Part shown: positions 1 through 7,450 of the stretch, in pieces
Position numbering within the stretch: the first letter of the stretch is position 1
Layout of the letters: every line of letters begins with the position of its first letter
Translations under genes and position numbers: made by a program
Assembly: GCA_964631835.1 (NCBI GenBank)
Contig: CAZWAD010000019.1
Span: 10,089-74,088 of the forward strand
Reading direction: 5' to 3'
Origin: Bog-950 sp964631835
Lineage (GTDB): Bacteria > Bacteroidota > Bacteroidia > Chitinophagales > LD1
Length of the DNA: 64,000 nt
The notes under the pieces: generated by a model
Told to the model about the DNA's origin: nothing
What the model saw: only the letters and a program-made list of their open reading frames with translations
The model's database searches: none

Positions 1-411
1 GAACCGGAAGTACTTCCTTACCTGAAGTTTGATGGAAATAACAATTACGACATCAACCTGGAAGTAGAAATTATTCCCGAAAGCGGGAAAGGTAAAACTG
101 TTTCGCACAGCAATTTCAAATACATGTATTGGAACATGGCTCAACAACTTGCCCACCACACCGTGAATGGCTGCAACATTTGCGTAGGCGACATGTACGC
201 CAGCGGAACTATCAGCGGTCCGACTCCTGATTCGTACGGTTCTATGCTAGAAATTACCTGGCAGGGAAAGAACCCGGTTAAAATGCCGGATGGAACAGAG
301 AGAAAGTTTATTCAGGATGGCGACACCGTGGTGATGAAAGGTTATTGTGAGAAAGATGGAGTGCGCATTGGTTTTGGAGAGTGTTCAGGAAAAATATTAC
401 CGGCTTTGTAA
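1..411 (+). CDS. fahA: Fumarylacetoacetase, C-terminal part (5' end outside window)
   Basis: The frame is open from base 1 to the TAA at 409-411 and gives the last 136 residues; the gene starts to the left of the window. The sequence matches the C-terminal catalytic half of fumarylacetoacetase, which cleaves 4-fumarylacetoacetate to fumarate and acetoacetate, the last step of tyrosine/homogentisate breakdown in the cytoplasm. Recognisable blocks are GDMYASGTISGP, the SMLEITWQG strand and the closing FGECSGKILPAL. A flavin-reductase-like gene follows after 9 bp in the same direction, so the two are probably co-transcribed. Family assignment is from remembered conserved blocks, not a search. 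Confidence 0.9.
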   Translation, partial: EPEVLPYLKFDGNNNYDINLEVEIIPESGKGKTVSHSNFKYMYWNMAQQLAHHTVNGCNICVGDMYASGTISGPTPDSYGSMLEITWQGKNPVKMPDGTERKFIQDGDTVVMKGYCEKDGVRIGFGECSGKILPAL

Positions 412-420
412 TAAGGATGT

Positions 421-1329
421 ATGTTCACCATTAAACCCGATGGAATTCCCCTGCCGAAGCTGCATGAATATTTACTTCATGCTGTAGCCCCACGTCCCAT
501 CGCTTTTGCTTCAACGGTTGACAAAAGCGGAAACGTAAACCTTTCTCCGTTTTCTTTTTTTAATTGCTTTGGTTCTAACCCGCCTATTTTGGTTTTTTCG
601 CCAGCCCGAAGCGGAAGAACCGGTGCTACTAAAAACACACATGACAATGTAATGGAAGTGAAAGAGTGCGTGGTGAACATTCCCAATTACGATATGCTTT
701 ACCAGATGAACCTGGCAGCACACATGTATGCGAAAGGAGTTAGCGAATTTGAAAAGTCGGGGTTGACTGCCGTTCCTTCGGTGATGGTAAAACCTCCCCG
801 CGTAGCGGAATGTTATGTGCAGTTTGAGTGCGAAGTGAAAGACGTAATTGAAACCGGAAAAGACGGTGGTGCGGGAAATCTCGTGATTTGCGAAGTAAAG
901 CTTATTCATGTCAGTGAGCACGTACTGGATGCCGAAGGAAGTATTGACCCCTCTAAGATGAACTACATCGCCCGGCTTGGAAAGCAATTCTGGTGTCGCA
1001 TTAGCGCTGAAAATATTATTTCAGTTCCCGGCTTTAAAATGGCAAATGAAGTCGGTATAGGCTGGGATGCTCTTCCTGAAAGTATTACTAAGTCCAAATA
1101 CCTTTCAGGAAATGATATTGCGCGGGTGGCTTCGCTGAATGTGTTTCCGACTAAAGAGGAATTGGACAAATTGCGAGACGCTGATTTTGTCCGGGAAATC
1201 TTTGCCCAGCATGAGAACAATTCAGAAGAATTACAAAAGGCACTTCATCTGCGGGCAAAAACAGAAATTGAAAGAGGAAGTCTGTCTCTTGCTTTTCAAT
1301 TGCTGATGTTGAAAAATGAAAAAGACTGA
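421..1329 (+). CDS. Flavin reductase family (DIM6/NTAB, FMN-binding split barrel) protein
   Basis: 302 residues. The first ~200 residues carry the FMN-binding split-barrel signature of the flavin reductase/DIM6-NTAB family: the APRPIAFAST motif near residue 23, the NLSPFSFFNCFGSNPP block and an NTHDNV stretch that would contact flavin phosphate. Such proteins bind FMN and often reduce flavins or act with aromatic-ring catabolic enzymes, which fits the fumarylacetoacetase gene 9 bp upstream (established association in Bacteroidetes homogentisate clusters; inference here). The last ~100 residues form a helical extension I do not recognise. The stop TGA overlaps the ATG of the next gene (TGATG), implying translational coupling. 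Confidence 0.85.
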   Translation: MFTIKPDGIPLPKLHEYLLHAVAPRPIAFASTVDKSGNVNLSPFSFFNCFGSNPPILVFSPARSGRTGATKNTHDNVMEVKECVVNIPNYDMLYQMNLAAHMYAKGVSEFEKSGLTAVPSVMVKPPRVAECYVQFECEVKDVIETGKDGGAGNLVICEVKLIHVSEHVLDAEGSIDPSKMNYIARLGKQFWCRISAENIISVPGFKMANEVGIGWDALPESITKSKYLSGNDIARVASLNVFPTKEELDKLRDADFVREIFAQHENNSEELQKALHLRAKTEIERGSLSLAFQLLMLKNEKD

Positions 1330-1817
1330 TGAATAGCAGGTTCACAATCTTTTTCATTCTCACACGAACGCTACTAATGCTGGTGCCTTTGGGCCTCTTG
1401 CCATTGCCTTTCTTTATTTTCTTTAATAACGATTATAAATATGAAGACGAACCTCATCTCGCGCCCGCAATTATCGCTGCCCTTATTATTTTTCCTTTTG
1501 TTTTTCTGATGGTCAAAAACTATAAAATCATCCGCATTAAGTTAGATGACACCACTATTGACATTATTAATGTGGTGCGACTTCAGAGGATGCGATATAA
1601 TTATTCAGACGTCAAAAAAATTGATTTACATAAGCACAAGATTGAAGGATATCAACAGTATGAGTCAAGCAAAACGGAGGATATAAACTACGTTACTTTC
1701 ACTACCATCTGCTTTAAAGATGGATTTGAACTCGAAATGGCTTCGGATGTTTACACCAACTATCGTGAAATGATAGCTTATATTGAATCTCATAAGCCCG
1801 TAATCCAAACAATGTAG
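1329..1817 (+). CDS. Small membrane protein with cytoplasmic PH-like tail, function unknown
   Basis: 162 residues. Two hydrophobic segments are visible at about residues 8-30 and 45-62, separated by a charged YKYEDEPH loop. The remaining ~95 residues alternate beta-rich stretches (KIIRIKLDDTTIDIINVV, NYVTFTTICFKDGFELEM) and end in a helix, a pattern typical of bacterial PH-like domains anchored by two membrane helices. No catalytic motif is seen. It starts inside the stop codon of the flavin reductase gene and ends one base before the esterase gene, so it sits in one operon with both. I do not recognise a named family. Confidence 0.75.
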   Translation: MNSRFTIFFILTRTLLMLVPLGLLPLPFFIFFNNDYKYEDEPHLAPAIIAALIIFPFVFLMVKNYKIIRIKLDDTTIDIINVVRLQRMRYNYSDVKKIDLHKHKIEGYQQYESSKTEDINYVTFTTICFKDGFELEMASDVYTNYREMIAYIESHKPVIQTM

Positions 1818-1818
1818 C

Positions 1819-2724
1819 ATGCCTTACGTTCCTCTCTTTCTTTTAAAAACCGCTTTGCGCAGATTGAAGAAACGCAGCGATTACACCAACCCGCAAGTGG
1901 CGCGGGCAAAGTTCGAAAAGCTAATCGGCAAGTGGAACAAGCCGCTCAAAGGGTTTACTTACCAACCCGATAATGCAGACGGAGTTACGGGTGAATGGAT
2001 TTTACCTGCCGGCTGTGACAAAACCAAAGTGCTGCTCTACTTTCATGGGGGAGGCTATTTTGTGGGCAGCACCAACACGCACCGCTCCCTTGCTTCACAA
2101 ATTGCAAAGAATGCAGGAGTCTCTGCATTCAGTATCAACTACCGGTTGGCGCCAGAGCATCCTTATCCTTCAGCTATTGAAGACTGTGCGAAAGCGTACG
2201 AATGGCTGCTGAACGAAAAGAAGTTTCTGCCGCAGCAGATTTGTTTCGGTGGCGATAGCGCAGGTGGTGGCTGCGTCATCGGCACCTTATGTTACCTCCG
2301 CGATAATGGCTTTGCGCTTCCCAAATGCGCCATTGCCATTTCGCCCTGGCTCGACCATACTTTCAGCGGACACTCTTTTCCCTCGCACAGCGAGATTGAC
2401 CCCATGCTTCTGGCTGACGGATTTCCCACCGTGCGCGATTATTATATGCAGGGCGTTGACCCCAAGGCGCCTTATGCTTCGCCTGTTTTTCATTCGCTCA
2501 AAAGCCTCCCGCCCGTTATGGTTCATGTGGGCGACCACGAACTGCTTTTGAGCGACTCCACCCGCTTCGCTGAAAAAGCAAAGGAAGACGGGGTGGATGT
2601 TCGCCTCGAAGTTTTTCCAAAAATGTTTCATGTGTTTCATGCCTTCTGGCGCGTGGTTCCCAAAGCAAGGGAGGCGAATAAAAAACTGGGGGCATTTCTG
2701 AAAGAGCAACTATCTAAACCATAA
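1819..2724 (+). CDS. Alpha/beta hydrolase of the hormone-sensitive-lipase (HSL) family
   Basis: 301 residues, the usual HSL-family length. The oxyanion-hole motif HGGG lies at residues 76-79 and the nucleophile elbow GGDSAGGG places catalytic Ser at 147; the NYRLAPEHPYP block near 107-117 is also diagnostic. Acidic and His members are offered by the late DPMLL/HVGDHELLL and MFHVFH segments. The enzyme hydrolyses short acyl esters; the natural substrate cannot be told. There is no signal peptide, so it is cytoplasmic. It follows the membrane protein gene by one base, completing a four-gene run with the fumarylacetoacetase gene. Confidence 0.92.
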   Translation: MPYVPLFLLKTALRRLKKRSDYTNPQVARAKFEKLIGKWNKPLKGFTYQPDNADGVTGEWILPAGCDKTKVLLYFHGGGYFVGSTNTHRSLASQIAKNAGVSAFSINYRLAPEHPYPSAIEDCAKAYEWLLNEKKFLPQQICFGGDSAGGGCVIGTLCYLRDNGFALPKCAIAISPWLDHTFSGHSFPSHSEIDPMLLADGFPTVRDYYMQGVDPKAPYASPVFHSLKSLPPVMVHVGDHELLLSDSTRFAEKAKEDGVDVRLEVFPKMFHVFHAFWRVVPKAREANKKLGAFLKEQLSKP

Positions 2725-2748
2725 TTTCATCTTTAATAAAACTTTGCA

Positions 2749-3099
2749 ATGAAAAAATCACTTCTGTTTGCTGCCGGCTTAATTTTTCTTATCACTTCCT
2801 GTAAAAAAGAAGATGAGAAGATTTACAAAGTAGAATACTCAATCGGCTGTACCGACTGCCAGGTGATTTACGTTTCGGACCAGTCGGGAACTCAAACTAC
2901 CGAATTTCATCAAAACAGCAGTTGGAATTATTCCTTTAACTCGAAGAAAAACCAGGAAGTTCTTCTGCTGGCATACAACACTTCAACGGCTCCGCAGGGT
3001 GTTACTGCCACCATTAAACTGAACGGGGCAGTGCTTAAATCGCAGACTACCTATTGTGCTGTTTCGGGATTATCGTTTTGTGCCGATACGGTTCGCTGA
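2749..3099 (+). CDS. Small lipoprotein of unknown function
   Basis: 116 residues. The N-terminus MKKSLLFAAGLIFLITSC is a lipoprotein signal peptide with Cys18 as the lipidated residue, followed by charged KKEDEK, so the mature protein is a ~98-residue envelope lipoprotein. The mature part contains four further cysteines (CTDC, and YCAVSGLSFC near the end) that could form two disulfides. Beta-rich composition suggests a small sandwich fold. No family recognised. It lies 24 bp after the esterase gene, with an AAACTTTGC stretch just before the ATG that resembles part of a Bacteroidetes promoter, so it may have its own transcript. Confidence 0.75.
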   Translation: MKKSLLFAAGLIFLITSCKKEDEKIYKVEYSIGCTDCQVIYVSDQSGTQTTEFHQNSSWNYSFNSKKNQEVLLLAYNTSTAPQGVTATIKLNGAVLKSQTTYCAVSGLSFCADTVR

Positions 3100-3162
3100 T
3101 ACCGTTCCGGTGCAGTCAAGCGCACGGATTTTTTATTTTCGCTCGCCAAATCAATAAAGTTT

Positions 3163-3178
3163 CTCCCCTTTAGGGGAG
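3163..3178. repeat. CTCCCC/GGGGAG hairpin in lysS leader
   Basis: CTCCCC-TTTA-GGGGAG inverted repeat 15 bp before the lysS ATG, followed by AGAGGGG. Related CCCC/GGGG stem motifs occur around the map-secY junction (53451-53533). It may be a leader hairpin or a dispersed small repeat; function unknown. Confidence 0.5.
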
Positions 3179-3192
3179 AGTAAAGAGGGGTT

Positions 3193-4731
3193 ATGAGTCA
3201 GGAATTAAACGACCAGGAAATTGCGCGCAGAGAAAAGCTGAGCAAGCTTGCCGAGCTGGGCATTGACCCCTATCCGCCCGAAGCATTTGAAGTAAACTGT
3301 ACCGCGCAGCAAATTCTGAAAGAGTATAACGATACGGAGAAAAACTTCCAGAGCGTGAGCATTGCCGGAAGGATTATGAGCATCAACTCGAAGGGCAAGG
3401 TGACGTTTTTCAAAATCCTCGACCAGACCGGAAGGATTCAGCTATTCGTAGGCATTGACAATGTGTGCCCCGGTGAAGACAAAACTTTTTACACTACCGT
3501 GGTTGCCCACGTACTCGACATCGGAGATATTGTTGGAGTAAAAGGCGAAGTGTTTATCACCAAGACCGGTGAAACTTCTATCCGCGTGAAAGAGATGAAG
3601 CTGCTCTGCAAGTCGCTGCGGCCGCTGCCGGTGGTGAAAGTGAAAGACGGAGAAACCTTCGATGCCTTTGCCGATGTGGAAATGCGCTATCGCCAGCGCT
3701 ATGTGGATTTGATTGTGAACCCGCAGGTGAAGGAAACTTTCGAAAAGCGCACGCGGCTGATTCAAACCATACGCGATTTTCTGAATGAGCATGGCGCTCT
3801 CGAAGTAGATACACCGGTGCTGCAGAATATTCCCGGTGGGGCGGCTGCGCGCCCGTTCATTACGCATCACAACGCGCTGGATGTGCCTTTCTATCTGCGT
3901 ATTGCCAACGAGCTTTACCTCAAGCGTCTGATTGTTGGCGGCTTTGATTTTGTGTACGAGTTCAGCCGCAATTTCCGCAACGAGGGAATTGACCGCACCC
4001 ACAACCCCGAGTTTACCGTGTTGGAGTTTTACGTGGCTTACAAAGATTATTTCTGGATGATGGATTTCACTGAAAAGCTGATGGAGAAAATTGCCGTGGC
4101 GCTCCACGGCACCACCGAAGTGCCATTTGGCGACAAAACCATTTCGTTCAAAGCGCCATTTAAACGCATTGGCATTATGGATGCCATACAGGAAGCCACC
4201 GGTGCCGATGTAAACGCTATGAGCGAAGCCGCACTGCGCGAGCTGTGCAAAAAGCACCGCGTGGAAGTGGACGACACGATGGGCAAAGGCAAATTGGTGG
4301 ACGAGCTTTTCAGCGAGCTGTGCGAAAAGAATTTTGTGCAGCCCACTTTTATTATTGACTACCCGGTGGAGATGAGCCCCCTCACCAAAAAGCACCGCAG
4401 CAAGCCCGGGCTGGTGGAGCGCTTTGAGCTGATGATAAACGGAAAGGAAATTGCCAACGCCTATACCGAGCTGAACGACCCGCTGGAGCAGCGCGCCCGC
4501 TTTGAAGAGCAGGCGAAGCTGATGGAGCGCGGTGATGACGAAGCCATGTTTATTGACCACGACTTTCTCCGTGCCCTCGAATACGGCATGCCACCGGTAT
4601 CCGGTATAGGCATTGGCATTGACCGCCTTACCATGCTCATGACCAACCAGCAGGCCATACAGGAAGTGCTGCTATTTCCGCAGATGAGGCCCGAGAAAGC
4701 GCCAGTAGCTACAGTGCAGCCGGAGGATTGA
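3193..4731 (+). CDS. lysS: Lysyl-tRNA synthetase, class II
   Basis: 512 residues, standard length. It charges tRNA-Lys with lysine in the cytoplasm. The N-terminal OB fold (anticodon binding) spans roughly residues 55-165 with VSIAGRIMSINSKGK; class II motif 2 is the NFRNEGIDRTHNPEF block and motif 3 is GIGIGIDRLTMLM near the C-terminus. An insert of ~60 residues in the catalytic domain (ATGADVNAMSEAALREL) is typical of Bacteroidetes enzymes. The last 22 codons are duplicated at 5015-5083, downstream of a hicB gene, with only synonymous changes. Start chosen at the ATG giving MSQELNDQE, the usual N-terminus. Confidence 0.98.
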   Translation: MSQELNDQEIARREKLSKLAELGIDPYPPEAFEVNCTAQQILKEYNDTEKNFQSVSIAGRIMSINSKGKVTFFKILDQTGRIQLFVGIDNVCPGEDKTFYTTVVAHVLDIGDIVGVKGEVFITKTGETSIRVKEMKLLCKSLRPLPVVKVKDGETFDAFADVEMRYRQRYVDLIVNPQVKETFEKRTRLIQTIRDFLNEHGALEVDTPVLQNIPGGAAARPFITHHNALDVPFYLRIANELYLKRLIVGGFDFVYEFSRNFRNEGIDRTHNPEFTVLEFYVAYKDYFWMMDFTEKLMEKIAVALHGTTEVPFGDKTISFKAPFKRIGIMDAIQEATGADVNAMSEAALRELCKKHRVEVDDTMGKGKLVDELFSELCEKNFVQPTFIIDYPVEMSPLTKKHRSKPGLVERFELMINGKEIANAYTELNDPLEQRARFEEQAKLMERGDDEAMFIDHDFLRALEYGMPPVSGIGIGIDRLTMLMTNQQAIQEVLLFPQMRPEKAPVATVQPED

Positions 4732-4761
4732 GTATCTTGAAACAAGCACAAATAAAATAGT

Positions 4762-4977
4762 ATGAGAAAGTATTTGGTGGTTTATGAAAAGACAAAGACA
4801 GGATACTCTGCTTACGTTCCTGATTTGGCAGGTGTGATTGCTACAGGCAAAACGAAAACAATCACTGCAAAAAATATTTATGAAGCTATTTTGTTTCACC
4901 TTGAAGGGCTAAAAGGTGAAAACCTGCTTGCCCCGAAGCCCACAGCCGAAAGCGAAACATTGGTTTTTGCCATTTGA
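4762..4977 (+). CDS. Orphan HicB-like antitoxin domain protein
   Basis: 71 residues. The sequence YLVVYEKTKTGYSAYVPDL followed by a G-V-x-A-TGKT turn and the amphipathic helix AKNIYEAILFHLEGLK matches the HicB partial RNase H fold, which in type II toxin-antitoxin pairs neutralises the HicA mRNA interferase. No hicA-like ORF lies on either side, and there is no C-terminal DNA-binding extension, so it is a solitary HicB. It sits 30 bp after lysS and is bracketed by the lysS 3' end and its second copy (5014-5083), which suggests it arrived with an insertion or recombination event. Confidence 0.75.
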   Translation: MRKYLVVYEKTKTGYSAYVPDLAGVIATGKTKTITAKNIYEAILFHLEGLKGENLLAPKPTAESETLVFAI

Positions 4978-5013
4978 TATTGAATTACCGGTGGGTGTCC
5001 AACTGTAAAGCTA

Positions 5014-5083
5014 ACAGGAAGTGCTCTTGTTTCCGCAGATGAGGCCTGAGAAAGCGCCAGTAGCTACGGTGCAGCCGGAGTGA
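5014..5083 (+). pseudogene. Second copy of the lysS 3' end (last 22 codons)
   Basis: Bases 5014-5080 match 4659-4725 of lysS with five differences in 67 positions. Read in the lysS frame (from CAG at 5015) they encode QEVLLFPQMRPEKAPVATVQ-PE and then TGA, identical to the LysS C-terminus except for the final Asp. All five changes are silent, so the fragment diverged while it was still under protein-level selection. There is no start codon or upstream lysS sequence. It is either the relic of a second lysS allele or the far boundary of a segment that replaced the original gene end. Confidence 0.85.
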
Positions 5084-5109
5084 TTTTTATTGCTCATTAA
5101 AGAATATTC

Positions 5110-5147
5110 CAATGCTAAGCAAAGGGAGACATTTCGCGGACTTAAAT
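5110..5147. repeat. Dispersed GCAAAGGGAGA element, copy A
   Basis: CCAATGCTAAGCAAAGGGAG followed by ACATTTCGCGGACTTAAA. About 31 of 38 bases match copy B at 6988-7024. It lies between the lysS fragment and the zinc-ribbon gene. Confidence 0.6.
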
Positions 5148-5151
5148 AAAA

Positions 5152-5364
5152 TTATTCGATTACAATTTCTAATTTTCTTGCAATCTCGTCAAGCAGTGCA
5201 TTTACCCTTCGATTACTAACACAAACTATCTTACCGCATTCGCTACAACAAAGCACTTCTTCAAAGTAGTTTTCCTGATTAGAACCGGCATATCTCACAT
5301 CAAAATTTGAATTGATTTTACAAAAGGGACATGTTGCCGGGGGTGTGCTATTGTAAATACTCAT
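5152..5364 (-). CDS. Small zinc-ribbon-like protein, unknown function
   Basis: 70 residues from MSIYNSTPPATCPFC. Two cysteine knuckles are visible, CPFC near residue 11 and CCSECG near residue 40, the spacing of a small treble-clef/zinc ribbon; a C-terminal helix (RVNALLDEIARKLEIVIE) follows. No named family is recognised. A longer reading frame begins at 5415, but a promoter -7 box (TAGGTTTG, minus strand, 5382-5389) lies inside that extension, so the ATG at 5364 is the better start. It may be a metal-binding accessory protein. Confidence 0.6.
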   Translation of the reverse strand: MSIYNSTPPATCPFCKINSNFDVRYAGSNQENYFEEVLCCSECGKIVCVSNRRVNALLDEIARKLEIVIE

Positions 5365-5381
5365 GATGTTGAATTTTATTG

Positions 5382-5416
5382 CAAACCTACTTGTTAATCT
5401 TTCTTTTAAAAGCAAA
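5382..5416 (-). promoter_or_regulatory. Putative promoter of the zinc-ribbon gene
   Basis: On the minus strand, TTTG (5413-5416) is followed after 23 bases by TAGGTTTG (5382-5389), a full match to the Bacteroidetes -7 consensus TAnnTTTG with a longer-than-usual spacer. It lies just upstream of the ATG at 5364. Confidence 0.45.
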
Positions 5417-5430
5417 GGATGATATTTGGT

Positions 5431-6156
5431 TCAATCTTTAACACAACGGCATGAAAAACCACTTTCTTTTTCATAAGGACCTCTAGTTAAATACTCGTCA
5501 CCAAAATATAGTACACGATTCCATGCGAAGCCGGAATCCAGCAAGGTAGTTGACCAATATCCACTATATTCCCACATATCGCTAAAAGAGCCACTTGGGT
5601 TACGATAACCACTGGGTATACCAGTAAACCCGGTAGAATTATCCGAATTGGGATTTGGTGGATTCCATTCATTGGAGGTTTTCATTTTTCCACCAGCGAT
5701 TAAACTTTCCTGACCCCAATAAATACCAGTACTCACAGCGTTTCTATCCACTGCCAAAACAAAAGAATGCCATTCTGAATCTGAAGGTACATGCCAACCA
5801 ACTGGGCAGATTCCTCGCACATCAGTAACAGCGTGCCAATTGTATAATTTCCCAAATGATTTATTGTTAGTAGAATCGCTTTCATAATAACACCAAGCTC
5901 CTTCAGCGACTTGTTTTTCAAAATTTTTCGACCAAATTACAGAGTCGTTTGCTTCTTCAATAGTAGAACCGTCACGGTAGTGTATTGTTTTTAAATTTTC
6001 TTTCATCCAGCATTTATCTCCTATTTTAACTACATTATAAATGTTTCCGTCAATATCGGTAATGGTGTTCGGGCAATTTATTTGAGTTGAAGATTTGCAA
6101 CATTGAATAAGAAGGATAAAAATTGTTATGGAGAATATAAGTAATGTTGTTTTCAT
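5431..6156 (-). CDS. FISUMP-domain lipoprotein
   Basis: 241 residues from the ATG at 6156. The N-terminus MKTTLLIFSITIFILLIQC is a lipoprotein signal with the lipidated Cys at residue 19. The rest is a Fibrobacter succinogenes major paralogous (FISUMP) domain: DIDGNIYNVVKIGDKCWM, a GKLYNWHAV strand, the hallmark GWHVPSDSEW and a closing RCVKD. These domains are found in exported Bacteroidetes/Fibrobacteres proteins and have a C-type-lectin-like fold; a binding role is assumed but unproven. The frame continues upstream to 6222, but that 22-residue extension lacks a signal-like character. A partial -7 box (TATCTTTA, 6180-6187 minus strand) supports the shorter start. Confidence 0.85.
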   Translation of the reverse strand: MKTTLLIFSITIFILLIQCCKSSTQINCPNTITDIDGNIYNVVKIGDKCWMKENLKTIHYRDGSTIEEANDSVIWSKNFEKQVAEGAWCYYESDSTNNKSFGKLYNWHAVTDVRGICPVGWHVPSDSEWHSFVLAVDRNAVSTGIYWGQESLIAGGKMKTSNEWNPPNPNSDNSTGFTGIPSGYRNPSGSFSDMWEYSGYWSTTLLDSGFAWNRVLYFGDEYLTRGPYEKESGFSCRCVKD

Positions 6157-6282
6157 AAATAAGTAGGCACTTCCCAATTTAAAGATAACAAACCTCCCGC
6201 ATTTACCCTCGCACTCGTCCACACCTCCTCACGATAATCTCTCAATCTGTCGTTAACCTACTTTCTATTCAACCGGCTGTTA

Positions 6283-6356
6283 CTTCCAGTCGAAGAAAAA
6301 CTTCGGCTCTACCTTACAGGCAATTGCCAGCTTGCGGATAGTATCGAGGGTGGCTA
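6283..6356 (-). pseudogene. 3' remnant of an XRE-family regulator gene
   Basis: The minus strand encodes IATLDTIRKLAIACKVEPKF followed by FFDWK and a stop. This is the standard C-terminal part of a helix-turn-helix XRE domain (PSLDTIRKLA-ALGVEPKEL type). No N-terminal part is attached: the sequence becomes unrelated beyond 6356. A frameshifted near-identical copy lies at 7026-7078, on the other side of tandem array 1. Confidence 0.55.
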
Positions 6357-6455
6357 TAAAAAGACACAAACAGGGCAAAAACCCAGTTTTTGCGTGTTTT
6401 TTGCTTAAAAATGCGGTATTTAACCAGCCCTAACCCTCATTATTACCTGCAAAAG

Positions 6456-6904
6456 GTCAATTAGTATTAGTTGGCCGTCAACTAATACTAACTGACGGTC
6501 AGGGAGTACTAATCGGGCATCAACTAATACTAATTGACGGCCAAGGAGTACTAGTCGGGCGTCAACTAATACTAATTAACGGCCAAGGAGTACNNNNNNN
6601 NNNNNNNNNNNNNNNNNNNNNNNNNNNNNNNNNNNNNNNNNNNNNNNNNNNNNNNNNNNNNNNNNNNNNNNNNNNNNNNNNNNNNNNNNNNNNTAGTCGG
6701 GCATCAACTAATACTAATTAACGGCCAAGGAGTACTAGTCGGGCATCAACTAATACTAATTAACGGCCAAGGAGTACTAGTCGGGCATCAGCTAATACTA
6801 ATTAACGGCCAAGGAGTACTAGTCGGGCATCAACTAATACTAACTGACGGTCAACGAGTACTAATCAGGCGTCAGCTAATACTAATTGCGGATAACGAGT
6901 ACTA
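6456..6904. repeat. Tandem array 1: 42-bp units made of 21-bp-phased dyads, interrupted by an assembly gap
   Basis: Exact 42-bp units begin at 6468, 6510, 6552, then a 100-N gap, then 6694, 6736, 6778, 6820, 6862. Each unit holds two inverted-repeat centres: type A around CTAATACTAA (arms such as GGCGTCAA/TTAACGGCC) and type B around AGTACT. Centres fall at 6465.5, 6486.5, 6507.5, 6528.5, 6549.5, 6570.5 and 6591.5 and continue after the gap from 6712.5, every 21 bp. At the left end GTCAATTAGTATTAGTTG faces its near-exact reverse complement (6456-6473 and 6479-6496). Real copy number is unknown because the gap begins and ends at unit borders. No ORF or CRISPR organisation. Confidence 0.95.
6594..6693. 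other. Assembly gap (100 N)
   Basis: Exactly 100 N, the conventional filler for a gap of unknown size. Sequence stops at the end of one 42-bp unit and resumes at the start of another, so the missing DNA is most simply more repeat units. Confidence 0.98.
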
Positions 6905-6987
6905 AATCTCCGCAGTGTCTCCTTTTACAAAGTTTAGGGGACGCAGTTTAGGGGACGCTGCGATTAAAAAATGAAAGCGCAGGTTCC

Positions 6988-7024
6988 CCAATACTTCGCA
7001 AAGGGAGAACTTTCGCGGATTAAA
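6988..7024. repeat. Dispersed GCAAAGGGAGA element, copy B
   Basis: CCAATACTTCGCAAAGGGAG followed by AACTTTCGCGGATTAAAA, adjacent to the frameshifted XRE gene and after array 1. CGCAAAG and CTTTCGCG can pair as a small hairpin. Confidence 0.6.
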
Positions 7025-7225
7025 ACTTCGGCTCTAACCTTACAGGCAATTGCCATCTTGCGGATAGAGTCGGAGGGGCATTTCGCCTGCCTTCTTCCAT
7101 TTGAGTAATGTCGGTGGTGCGCAGCCCCGCCATTTTTGCAAGTTTATACCTGCGCGTTTACACAGGTATAATTCAGCGGTAATAGAAACATCACGAGGGT
7201 TGACTCGGGATTCATCCTTAATCAT
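7021..7225 (-). pseudogene. Frameshifted XRE-family helix-turn-helix regulator
   Basis: On the minus strand the start region reads RVNPRDVSITAELYLCKRAG; a frame change then gives LAKMAGLRTTDITQMEEGRR, a typical XRE recognition-helix segment; a second change gives DSIRKMAIACKV, the third part of the domain; an extra A relative to the 6301-6350 copy then destroys the usual VEPKFFFDW ending. At least two or three frameshifts are needed to read through, so the gene is dead. It and the 6283-6356 fragment flank array 1 as direct repeats. About 220 bases between this gene and 7380 hold nothing I recognise. Confidence 0.55.
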
Positions 7226-7383
7226 CCCTCCATCTTGTTTTCTTTAAAATGTTCGGTTTATGCCACCTGCTGTTGTATCTGTGCTTGCTGCGCTTATGTC
7301 GTGCTTAACCAATCAAAACAAACTAAAACACTTCGTCAAATATCAAAACGGCTTCGAGGAGCCTGACAATCCTCCTTAAGAAA

Positions 7384-7412
7384 GAAAACCCCGCGGGTGC
7401 GGGGTTTCTGTT
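7384..7412 (-). terminator. Rho-independent terminator of the T9SS LRR gene
   Basis: AACCCCGC-ACCC-GCGGGGTT stem on the minus strand followed by TTCTTTCTT, ~40 bases after the stop codon at 7451. The strong GC stem and T-rich tail fit an intrinsic terminator for the minus-strand gene. Confidence 0.85.
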
Positions 7413-7450
7413 TAAACTCATGTAGTGTTTCTTTAAACTATACCGGCAGT

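Noticed and set aside
3442..4560. 372-codon frame antisense to lysS
   Set aside because: Shadow of a strongly conserved gene; long antisense frames are expected with this codon use and the peptide has no recognisable domain.
5014..5083. Coding gene at the lysS tail copy
   Set aside because: No start codon or ribosome-binding context; only the last 22 codons of lysS are present.
6456..6904. CRISPR array at the 42-bp repeats
   Set aside because: Units follow each other without spacers and the whole unit is repeated; no cas genes are present. The same holds for the other three arrays.
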